NCBI GenBank assembly: GCA_028571685.1
Contig: CM053144.1
Location: 97,804,171-97,868,170, forward strand
From: Heterohyrax brucei
Lineage: Eukaryota; Chordata; Mammalia; Hyracoidea; Procaviidae
Direction: 5' to 3'
Length of the DNA stretch: 64,000 nucleotides
Part shown: piece after piece, positions 44,446 through 53,971 of the stretch
Position numbering within the stretch: the stretch's first letter is position 1
Layout: the number at the start of each line of letters is the position of its first letter
The notes under the pieces: generated by a model
What the model was told of the DNA's origin: nothing
Database searches by the model: none
Seen by the model: the letters and a program-made list of their open reading frames with translations, nothing else
Translations under genes and position numbers: made by a program

Positions 44446-45400
44446 TAGTATGGTGAGTGCACCTTGTGAATGGGCCCTGTTGTTCTGTCCCACCTGGTGC
44501 AGAGGTAATTTACTTAAATTCTCTGTCTTTTCAAATTGTCTGTCTCTCTGTTTGAATGTACTTCTTTTGGGGGATACAAAGTGCCTTTCTATTTCCTGTT
44601 TGCATTACCATTGCGAGAAAGAGCACTCCTGGCCATTTCTTAATCAGTTCCTTTGGCTCAACTACTCCGGCCCCTAATCCCATCAAATTACTAGAAATTT
44701 TCTAGTTCATCATATTGAAGTGAAGGTTTTAAACTCACTTATTAGATTACTAAAGGCTTTGTTCCTTAGCCCCCTTGCTAAGCCTATAGGCATTTGCATT
44801 TATTCAAACAAATGGACCACAGGAATTTTCATCATGATGGCTGTCTGTGAGTGTGTGCATAAATAGTTTGAGACTTCCAGAGAAAGGAAAACAGGGAAGG
44901 AAGGTCTGTTGATTTTGCCCAGAAGAACAGGGAAACTGGAGACATGAGGAAAATGACCCTACTTGAATTTGGATAGAAAAAGGGCTTCCCGTAATTATTT
45001 GCTCACCTTTTGCATCCAGTGCCAGGGAACCAATCAATCAGACAGTTCCGGTAGAAAAACGAATTAATTGACCAGATGAAGGCACCCAGGCCAGGAAAGA
45101 GGAGATCCCCACCTTGATGTGGTTAGAGAGACATATGATAATTAACTTTCTATCTACCCAGGGGCACCAACAGATGTGTCAGCCTGTTTCCTGTCAAAAT
45201 AGCAGGAGGCGTGAACAGAGTTGGTAAGGGAGTTCCTGCCAAAGGGAGGGAACTTAGGCTACCCAGTGAGACTAGTTAATTCTGGAAGTCCCAACTAGGC
45301 CCGGGAAGGGATGCCTTCTCTAAACAGAAATTAATGTAAGAAATGAGAGGAGACACCCTGCTGATTTCCTATGACTCTCTGTCCGCTTTCATCCCTCAAG
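44446..45400 (+). other. Provirus leader
   Basis: Non-coding sequence between the primer-binding-like site and the first gag-like codons. No coding domain is recognisable. It presumably held the splice donor and packaging sequence, neither of which I can place. Confidence 0.55.
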
Positions 45401-46850
45401 GGAAACCAGACCTTAACGCCATCTGACTCACCCTTGGGATGTGTCCTTAAGCAGTGGGATAAGTTTGACCCATATACTCTAAAAAAAGAAAAGATTGATT
45501 TTCTTTTGCATTGTGGCTTCGCTTCAGTATAAACCGGGTGGTGAGCAAATGTGGCTAGTACAGGGAAATCTAAATTGTCAGACTATTCTACAGTTAGATT
45601 TGTTATGTCGAAAGCAGGGCACATGGACAGAGGTCCCATGTGTTCAAATCACTGTGGCCTGAAAAGAAAAGCCAGATCTTTATAAAAATTGTAAAATAGA
45701 TCCTGCAATCCAAGCCGTCATGGCTAACCAAGCAACAAACACCTCAGACACTAAAACAAATAGCCTTCCAACTAAGACAGACCCAGAGAAAGAATTTAGG
45801 GAAGTAATTAGCCCACCAGTTGGAATTAGCCAGATGGAGGAATATAGGAAGAAAATTAGCCTACTTCCTCTGCCTTATCCTGGTTTATCACCTGCAGCCT
45901 CCCTATCTCTGTGTTCTCCAAGAAGTGCATGGGCCAAATGGCCCAGTTAGAGTACAAGTATCCTTCTCAATGCAGGATTTTAGAAAAATTAAGACAGACC
46001 TAGAAAGCTTTTCAGATGATCCTGAATATTTTATAGAGACCTTTCGGGATCTGACACCAGCCTTTGATCTAAGTTGGAAAGATACAATGATAGTTTACAA
46101 CCAAATACTCACCTAAGGAGAAAGAATCTTACTGAAGCTGCTAGGCAGTTCACCAAAGGCGTGTACATGCAAAACCAACAGGTTCACCCCATGGCAATGG
46201 TTATAGTCCCTGGCATGGTTCCAGGGTGAGAATATAAGACCCAAGCAGGAAAATAACAAGAGATCACATATTAATGTGTTTAACAGAGGGAATGAAAGCT
46301 CATAGAATTAAAACCACCACTTTTAATGAGTTGGCCATAATTGACAAAGGACTGCATGAAAACCCAACTGTCTACTTAGAGAGACTAAAGGGGGCTCTCC
46401 TGAAACATGCCAACTAGTTCTGAAAGACCAATTTTTAACACAATATGCACTGGACATAATGTGTAAGTTCTAAAATTAAGCACTGGGACCCCAAACCTCA
46501 CTGAATGAGTTGCTAAAAGTTTCTTCACAGGTCTTCTATAATAGAGACCAAGAGGAGGAGGAGAGGCTCAGAGAAAAGGAGAAAAAAGGAGGAAAGGAGG
46601 CGCCAAGAGAGAAAAAGAAAGGAAGAAAGGAAGCCAGCTCAACTTTCGACTGCTACACAAGGCAGCTGATCCCTGCTACAATCAGGGAATTCCCAAGGAA
46701 CATTGCCAGGTGCCTGCCACAGGCATGGGCAGTCTGGTCATTGGCAGAGAAACTGTCCTCAGGATAAGTCACCTCAGAAGCCCTGTCCCAGCTGTCAACA
46801 ACTGGGCCACTGGAAGAGAGACTGCCCAGAGGGTCAGAAGGTTCCCTGAT
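45400..46850 (+). pseudogene. Provirus gag, broken
   Basis: Gag encodes the virion structural proteins. Matrix-like sequence at about 45410-45720 includes the peptide KQWDKFDPYTLKKEK. Capsid-like sequence at 45960-46116 includes FSMQDFRKIKTDLESFSDD and FRDLTPAFDLSWKD. A further capsid part at about 46280-46400 includes NPTVYLERLKGAL. The nucleocapsid retains one intact zinc knuckle of the pattern CX2CX4HX4C at 46784-46825, and a damaged second one upstream at about 46673-46705. A basic, Glu/Lys-rich segment at 46545-46635 separates capsid from nucleocapsid. Stops and frame changes are present throughout (for example after 46116). Confidence 0.85.
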
Positions 46851-46867
46851 CATTTCCCTCAAGAGAA

Positions 46868-47021
46868 CCCACTGTCTTCAAGTAGGGTCCAACTCATAAC
46901 GACCCTAGATGTCAGAGTAGAACTGTTCCATAGAGTTTCCAAGGAGCACCTGGTGGATTTGAACTGCTGACCTTTTGCTTAGCAGATGTAACACCTAACT
47001 CACTACGCCACCAGATTTCCA
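46868..47021 (-). mobile_element. AfroSINE-type SINE inside the provirus
   Basis: Reverse-complement signature: cataacgaccctagatgtca, gtggatttgaactgctgacc, then the complement of the head ctacgccaccagatttcca. It is flanked by exact 12-bp direct repeats (ccctcaagagaa) at 46856-46867 and 47022-47033. It lies between the nucleocapsid and protease regions. Confidence 0.92.
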
Positions 47022-47109
47022 CCCTCAAGAGAAATGGCCCTCAGTTGACGGTACCCTTGGCTTTCACAACTTCCTAGTAGACATAGCAGAGCTATCAATA
47101 TCTGTGAAG

Positions 47110-47330
47110 AGGAGGCAAGGCTAACCCTGACTAGTGAGAAGGTCAATACACTACTTTCTTTTGGACACAGGAGCCGCCATCTCCATACTGCTCACCTATC
47201 AAGGAGCCCCCTCTTCCAATAAAATCATTACTCAGGGGTGGAAGGGAAGTCCAAAATTGGGTACTTTACCCCAGCACTACATGACCTATGGCACTCCAGT
47301 AAGTTTTCACTCCAATTTTTAGTTATCTCA
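47110..47330 (+). pseudogene. Provirus protease remnant
   Basis: The retroviral aspartyl protease matures the viral polyproteins. The active-site motif LLDTGAAIS is present, with DTGA codons at 47164-47175. The following flap region is less clear. The frame 47134-47322 is open for 62 codons and then shifts. Confidence 0.82.
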
Positions 47331-47722
47331 AGTTGCCCTGTCCAGTTCTGGGGAAAAGACACGCTATGCAAAGTGAAAATTCACCTAATATTCTCAGATG
47401 GGCCAGACCTTCAGAGAGTATTAGCCCTACAAACTCATGAGAAAAAGAGGAACCTAGACCCAAATATTTTAGAATGCACAGGTATGGGCAAATAAAATAC
47501 CAGGGAATGCCCACAACACTATCCCAGTAGTAAGAAAACTTAAAGACCCTGAGTGGTTTCCAAATAAAAAACAAGACCCCATCAACTCTGAAGTCAGAGA
47601 GGAATTACGAGAAACAACAACCACCTTCATAAAATGTGGCCTGTTAGTCCTCTGAAGTTCCCTTGTCATACCTCTAGCCTTTCCATCAAGGAAAAGGTCA
47701 GGAGTTACAGCCTAGTATAAGA

Positions 47723-47756
47723 TCTGACTCGACGGCACCTGGCACCTGCCATAAGC
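47723..47756 (+). mobile_element. Micro-SINE: extremely 5'-truncated SINE tail in pol
   Basis: Extra sequence relative to the expected RT reading: atctgactcgacggcacctg plus a few bases. It is flanked by ataag on both sides (agtataag at left, ccataag at right). Removing it restores a plausible pol reading across the junction. It is the 3' end of the AfroSINE variant. Confidence 0.55.
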
Positions 47757-47991
47757 TCTCAGGATGATCAGTGAAGCAGTAACTGTGCTACCCCTAGTGG
47801 TCCCTGACCCGTGTACTATCTTAGGAACAATATCCTCTGACACCCAGTGGTTTACAGTTTTAGACTTAAAGGATGCATTTTTTAGCATATCTCTAGAGAC
47901 AGCCTGCCAGTTTCTTTTCACCTTTGAGTTGTCAGATCCTAGTGGCCACAAATAACCACAGAGACAGTCATACTCCAGGGATTTAGGGACA

Positions 47992-48026
47992 TCGGATCTG
48001 ACTCGACAGCACTTGGCTTGGCTGGC
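47992..48026 (+). mobile_element. Micro-SINE: second short SINE tail in pol
   Basis: The sequence cggatctgactcgacagcac followed by ttggcttggctgg interrupts the RT reading after the GFRD codons. It is the same SINE 3' end as 47723-47756, about 270 bp downstream. No clear duplication is visible. Confidence 0.5.
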
Positions 48027-48429
48027 CTGTCTCTTCTGCCATACATTAGCATGAGACTTAAAAGGTCTAATACTTGAAGTGGAGGAGTGGGCAAGTCCTT
48101 CAGTATGTTGGTAACTTAATCATCTGCTCCCCTACAATATAACTGGGACATCAACACACCATTCAAACACTAAATTTTCTAGCAGAAAAGGTCTACAAAA
48201 TTTCAAAGGAAAAAGCTCAAATCTTAAAACAAGAATTAGAATATCTCGGCCTCAAACTGGTCCCAGGAAAGAAATTACTGTCCTTTCAGTTAATTTTAAC
48301 TACTGTAAACATCCCAGAGCCTACAACTTTGAAACAGCTCAGGATATTTCTAAGCCTAACAGGTTTCTGTATATCGTGGATTTTAAGATGTGAGGGAAAA
48401 GCCAAACCTTTGTATGCAGCCCTAAAAGT

Positions 48430-49310
48430 TAATAATCATTGAAATACTAGAGTTGATGTGGAGAGAGGAATAAGAACATGCCTTTGAAGAAATGAATAAA
48501 GCTTTGCTACAAGCCTCTGCTTTAGAACTATCTGACCCAGAGAAACACTTCTAGCTATGCAAGACTGAAAACAAGAGAACAGCCTTAGGATTCCGACCCA
48601 AACCCTAGGATGAGATAGTCGGCCAATAGGATATTTTTTCAAAAGAATTGGATACAATAGCACTGTCTCTGAGTTGTCGCAGCCACTGCCACCCTACTAG
48701 AAGAAGCCCTAAGTTAAATTTGGGACAAGACATCACTCCATACACCTCATATCAGATCAATCCCCTGGCAAGCATTAAGGCCTCCTACTGGTTAACTAAT
48801 GCCAGGATTTTAAAGTGTCAAGTAGTTCTAACAGACCTCAAAGTTATTGAAGTGCTCCACCCTAAATCCAGCCACCTTACTGCTCATCCCAAGCCTGGAT
48901 GATCACAGTTATCACAGCTGCTGTGAGGCCATAAGCCAAGCGTATGCTAGCCAACAGGATCTCACTGACCAACCACGGACAAATGCTGAAGAATAATGGT
49001 CACAGATGGCAGCGGTTTTATGAAAGAGGTCATGCTGTAGTGTCATTACACCAGGTAATTGAAGCAAACGCCTTACCAAATGGAGCTCAGCACAACTAGT
49101 GGAACTGATTGTCTTAACTCAAGATTTAGATCTTGTGAAATGAAAAAAGATTAACATTTTTACTGATTCTAAATATGCCTTTCTTGTGTTACATGTACAT
49201 GCTGCCCTGTGGGAAGAGAAAGGATATTTAAATGCTAAAAACAACCCTTTAAAATATGGTTCTTATATACTATGATTCTTGGAGGCAGTCCACCTACCCC
49301 TCAAAATAGC
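48430..49310 (+). pseudogene. Provirus RNase H remnant
   Basis: RNase H removes the RNA strand during reverse transcription. Tether-like parts are readable at 48470-48890 (EEMNKALLQASALELSD, SKELDTIALSLSCRSHC, LNLGQDIT, YWLTNARILKCQVVLTD). The RNase H active-site region is at about 49145-49230 (INIFTDSKYAFLVLHVHAA). Stops at 48554, 48610 and elsewhere disrupt it. Confidence 0.82.
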
Positions 49311-49439
49311 AGTAGTACATTACAAAGGACACCAATCAAATGGCTTCAGGCAATCAGCTCCCCAACCAAGAGGCAAAAAAAAATCACTACCCACTGCGCA
49401 CAGAGTCAGGAAGATGCAATTGCTAAAAATCCCTAATCA

Positions 49440-50200
49440 GGTGCTTTAATTTCCTCTATCAGCTTAACACACCTAATACTCCAGTATAACAATGAAGAAA
49501 TAAGCTGGGCTGAAAATGGATATATTTGAGATGAAGGGAGACAGTTTCAGAAAGAGGGAATCATTCATTTCCCTGAAAATATTCAGTAGAGGGTTATAAA
49601 AGGCCTACATGGCTCTTGTCATCTTGGTAGGGACAAAGTCATACAACTTCATTCCTGATGGTTTAAAGTCAGGGGTCTACGCAAAACATTCAACAAGTTG
49701 CTCAGGGATGCCCTCTCTGTGTCTGTAACGCTCCTCAGGGTGCTTGGCCCCCTCCTCAACTAACCAAACCAGTCCGAACAGCAGGACCCTAATCCAGAAA
49801 GCCTGGCAGATAGATTTCACCCAGATGCCAAAATGCAGGGATATGATTACATGTTAGTTTTTATAGACACCTTCACAGGATGGATAGAAACATTTTCTGT
49901 CAAAATTGAAAAAGCATAAGAAATATCGAGTAAGCTGTTAAAAGAGATTATTCCTTTTTTCACGCTTCCTAGATCACTGCCAAGTGATAGTCATCCAGCA
50001 TTCACTGCTGCCGTGAGTCAGAAGGTACAACATTAGAAATAAAACGGAACTTACACCGAGTCTGGAGATCACATCCCTAAGCAAAAGTAGGAAGAGCCAA
50101 TCAAACTTAAAAAAGAAATTAGCAAAGTTCAGAGGAAAGACTCAGCAAAGCTGGCTACAGTCTCTTCCTGTAACTTTGTTCCACCTGAGCCAGTCCTAGC
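49440..50200 (+). pseudogene. Provirus integrase remnant
   Basis: Integrase inserts viral DNA into the host genome. The N-terminal HHCC zinc-binding pattern is recognisable at about 49600-49730 across frames (HGSCHLGRDK, then a cysteine region). The catalytic core begins with WQIDFTQMPK, whose first catalytic aspartate is at 49813-49815. It continues with FIDTFTGW-type codons across a shift at 49858-49890, and a second catalytic region SDSHPAFTA lies at about 49985-50010. Frame breaks are frequent. Confidence 0.8.
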
Positions 50201-52208
50201 CCACACATTAAAGCCAAGCCTGCTTAAACTTTTATGTCACAGACCATTTCTTTGAACAAATCTTGTGGTGGATGAGAAAACCCATCAGTTGGTACATATT
50301 ATAATCTAACTGCTTTTCAACAACCCACACAAGAACTATGAAAGCCAAGCTCTCGATCACTTCATTTGTCATCTTCATATGATCCAGGGACGTTAGTTTA
50401 GTCAAGACCTGGAAAGACAGGTCTTTCGTTTCCCAGTGTACCCCAATCTGGACTGGGCCATATACTGTTGTACTGTCTACTCCTACAACCATAAAGTTTC
50501 CAGGAATTTCTAGCTGGATACACCAAACTAGGGTAATACCCTACCATGGAACTGAAAACCTAGAAGTAGCCCCCAAACAACACCAAGTGTAGACAAGCAA
50601 ATGTCTAGAAGATCTGAGATTCCTGTTCAAAAGAAAACAGATAACGTAATGGTGATTTTTGACATCGTACTAGTTTACACTCTAATGCATCTGGAGTGCC
50701 CTGAATTTGCATCCCTCTTTATTAAACCATTACAGAAAATAGCAAAGGTGCTTACCCACACAAAGAAGAATCAGTCTTGCGGGATTTGTCTACAGGCCTG
50801 GGGACAGTCCCTGAAGGATGGCCAGCCCCATCCCTGGACCCAAATGCTGAGCTTTCTGTGCTATGCCTTTCTACAGGGGCCCAAGCTGTGTTTAAGGACC
50901 TTCATAAACAAACTGCACATGTGATCACAGAACAGTTTATGAAAAGTTTCAAATTAAGGCATATCCATCAATTTCTTCATGCATTTTTTTTTCACCTGGA
51001 CCTTCAAAACATTCTTTCCCAGTAGGGTCTCCACATGAATCTTTATTGTAATGTCACAGTTACAATATGGACAAATAATAGGATTCCAACAGGACTGTTT
51101 CCCAAGCCTGCCCCGGTAAGAGCAGATTATCATTTCCCCAATATTGCTGTTAATCACAAAGAGAATATGATGGAGGATTCTGCTGAGACAGGCCTATATG
51201 CTACAACCATTTGCCTTTATTGGCAGTCTCTAATTGGTCAAATGGAAAGAATGGAGACACGTGCACTTTAATATGCCAGAGTTCCAGGGAAAAAGTCTTT
51301 GCTGAGATAGTCTACAGGATGTTATTCTGGGAAAATACAAAGAACAATGTCACTCAAAGTATCACTCCCTGCTTTAGTACCTTAACTCCATCTACCCTGA
51401 CAGCTGCCTACATTTGGACAAATGCTTTAATGGTCAAGAATTTCTACTCTACTTCAATGAGCAGATACCATATTTTAGGAGGCCTCTTTTTGTCATCTAG
51501 TTTGTATTTGCACGGTTAAAGCATATATGTGTCTCCTTACAGGTTGGACAAGATTTTGCTCCCTTGGTTATATTCTCCTTCCAATCTCACTAGCTGGAAC
51601 TAAAGCTCTAATCTCTCTACCATTAAACTCTACGTACAAAATAGAGAAAAGAGCTGGATGCATAATCCTGTATTAACATGACCAAATGCTCTCATTGGCA
51701 TAGATGGGGCTACAGCTGGCACCACTGGAACAGTGGGAGTCAGATATATTTAACATTTTCTAGAGAGCTAGCTCAACTCAACACACAAGTAGCAGCCTCA
51801 CAGCCACCTTACAGAACAAAATTAATTCCCTAGCAGCAGTTGTCTTAAAAATCAAAGGGGACTGGACATGCCGGTAGCTAGTCAAGGAGGGTATGTGCGA
51901 TGCTAGGAGTACAATGTTGTTTGCAGGTAAATCAAACAGGACGAGTAAAGGAACATATTTGCCACTTTCTTCACAAGGAAAGAGAAGTTCAAACACAAGC
52001 TAAACAGGAGTGGCAGAGCTGGTCATCTATCTGGTCTTTGAGTTCCTGGTTGCTGTCACTGGCAGGACCATTATTGCCCTTATTTCTTTTCCTAACATTT
52101 GGACTTTGTGTTTTTAGTGCATTGGTTTGTTTTATGTCTTCTAGATTACAGAAGTTCCAAATGCAGCTGGCTGTTTTTCCTTTTTCCCTGAACACTGATA
52201 TGTCCTAG
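50200..52208 (+). pseudogene. Provirus env remnant
   Basis: Env encodes the viral surface and transmembrane glycoproteins. The surface part (about 50200-51650) is degraded and only identifiable by position and scattered Cys/Trp. The transmembrane part is clearer: a CX6CC pattern at 51894-51920, which in gamma-type envelopes links the two subunits, lies in the open frame 51900-52208. A hydrophobic membrane span (LLSLAGPLLPLFLFLTFGLC) lies at about 52055-52115. Upstream stops and a frame shift just before the CX6CC region break the gene. Confidence 0.78.
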
Positions 52209-52393
52209 AGTCCCTCAGGTCAGGCCACATGGTGCTGTAACAAAACCCCAGTCCCTGCTACCAACAACCTGTCATAATAGGGAACAAGTGTCACACACAG
52301 GAATAGCTCTACACCCCAATTACAGCAGGAAGTAGTTACTGAAGATGAGACCACACTCCATCGACAACTCAGAGAACTGGGAGAATTGCACTT

Positions 52394-52407
52394 AAGAGGG
52401 GGGGGGA
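52394..52407 (+). promoter_or_regulatory. Provirus polypurine tract
   Basis: The tract aagaggggggggga (nine G's) ends directly before the 3' LTR, where plus-strand DNA synthesis is primed. Confidence 0.88.
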
Positions 52408-52792
52408 TGTTAGAATAAGGAGATCCAATAAGCAGGAGGAGGAAACAACCAACGTTTACACACCAAAAGAATCAGAAAGTGTCTGGTTTGAGGCAGGGAA
52501 ACAAAGAGCCAGCATTGGACAAAGGGTCAGCATTTGCCCACTAAGGGACCAATGAATAAAAGGAACCCAAAATCCTAGAGGCAGGGAAAAACTGGGATTT
52601 AAAAACCCCAGAGGAGAAAGGGATCTGGCTCTCACAACTTTTCTTTGAGAAGGCTGCTTGGCACTCCTTGTCAAGTGTACTGTCTCCCATTAAAACTCTT
52701 TCACATGCCTAGCTTTTTGTATGTACATGTCTCTTTGTTTGAAATATTTCTTACACTGAAGACAAGAACTGAGAGATAATTTTCCAGTTACC
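52408..52792 (+). repeat. Provirus 3' LTR
   Basis: About 385 bp. It starts tgttagaataagg and pairs along its length with 44041-44419. The TATA-like position reads gatttaaaaac, while an ATTAAA polyadenylation signal is kept at 52689-52694. The terminal CA appears mutated to CC if the AAAG duplication (52793-52796) is taken as the boundary. Confidence 0.87.
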
Positions 52793-52959
52793 AAAGTGGA
52801 ATGTTTGATTTTTTTCCTGAGTTTTAAGCTAATTTGATGAAGGTAGCTGCCTAAATGAAAAATAAAAATAAGATGCTATTGCATAGACTATTCGTATTTA
52901 CCTTAAATAGAAAGTTCTGGATATTTGGAACCATATTTATTAATAACACTAATTTTTTT

Positions 52960-53971
52960 CATTTCTTTTACTATGATTGAAAATGTACATTCCCATATAA
53001 ATTTGCATGATCACCTATATGCAGCTTCCACTGCTCTCCCTGCATGGTGACAGCACACTCTTCCTCTCTGCTCCACACATGTCTTATCCTCCCAACAGTC
53101 TCTTATCTTCTCCTCTCCACACACTCCCCTTTCTCCAGTATTAGGTCAACAGGACAACATCCTATAGATGCCTAGAACCATAAAATGCCCACACAACATG
53201 GTCAATCTGTGTCACCAAGTACAATCCATTGTTGTCCGAAAAGTTGACCTTCATTATGATTTATGGACAGGGGCAGCATCAGGGCCAGGGGTCATGCTCC
53301 CAGGGGAACCTTGAAGGCCCTGGACCACAATTGTGGTCTTTTAGTGGAGATCTCAGGGTGCACCCCTATTTATTCTTGTGTTGCCAGTGAGACTCAACTC
53401 TGTGAGCTCCATCGTGGCAATCACTGGTGGTGGCCGGGCCCATCTGGTTCTTCCTTTCACAAGTCGATGTAGACATCCATTCACGTGGGTGTCTCTGTCC
53501 TCTGGATTCTCTTTCCCCCATGTCATTACAGACCTCAGTGAGCATCCATTCCTGCTAAGTTGGGACCATTTGCTGTACCCTCAGATGGTGGCCTGGCAGC
53601 TTTTAAGACCCCTGATGCCACTCATTAGCAAAGTGCTAGTTGTGCCAATTGTCCTTGATTTCCCCTGAGAGCATGGTCCCTGGCCCACCGTCCCAGCTAC
53701 TCGGTCCTTGCAAAATTGGGTTAAGATGGGAGGAGTACACCAGTTGTGTTGAAGTCCAGTTAATATTTATCTTCTTACTAATGTACGCTGTTGCCAATTT
53801 CACTCAACCAAATTTCTAACAACTATCTAATCTAAACCCTCCCCAACTCGCCTTCCTGCCCTCCCCACCCTTGCAGCCGTCAAAGAGTCTTTTCTGTTAT
53901 GCATGAGTCAACTTTTAAGTTCTTAGCATAGGGGTCTCATAAAATATTTGTCCTTTTGTCACTGACTACTT
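52960..53971 (-). other. L1 3'UTR
   Basis: The reference copy for the young-type 3'UTR in this window. The same block occurs at 3408-3955 (-), 10801-11190 (-) and 30919-32083 (+). Plus-strand frames across it (53263-53472, 53378-53668) are artefacts. Confidence 0.85.

Larger units (their letters stand above)
47480..48430 (+). pseudogene. Provirus reverse transcriptase, broken, active site lost
   Basis: RT copies viral RNA into DNA. Palm motif A is preserved at 47845-47885 (QWFTVLDLKDAFFSI), and the frame 47764-47955 is open. The following motif B-type segment (VILQGFRD) is interrupted by a short SINE tail at about 47992-48026. The catalytic box at 48104-48115 reads YVGN where YVDD is usual, so both catalytic aspartates of that box are gone. 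The connection domain (ISKEKAQILKQELEYLGLK) and LKQLRIFLSLTGFC are still readable to about 48390. A second short SINE tail sits at about 47723-47756. Confidence 0.85.
44041..52792 (+). mobile_element. Degenerate endogenous retrovirus (class I, gamma-like), structurally complete
   Basis: An 8.75-kb provirus in plus orientation with 5' LTR, primer-binding-like site, gag, pro, pol, env, polypurine tract and 3' LTR in canonical order. It is flanked by AAAG at 44037-44040 and 52793-52796, a 4-bp duplication typical of this class. All genes are broken by stops and frameshifts, and the reverse-transcriptase active site is altered, so it cannot replicate. The two LTRs are visibly diverged from each other (my rough impression is one difference in five to seven positions), indicating an old insertion. 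It contains a whole AfroSINE at 46868-47021 and two very short SINE tails in pol. The gag and pol patterns are closest, by eye, to HERV-I/H/E-like class I elements. Confidence 0.88.

Noticed and set aside
44041..52792. Possible co-opted envelope or gag gene in the provirus
   Set aside because: Every gene has several stops or frameshifts and no frame exceeds about 107 codons, so domestication is not supported.
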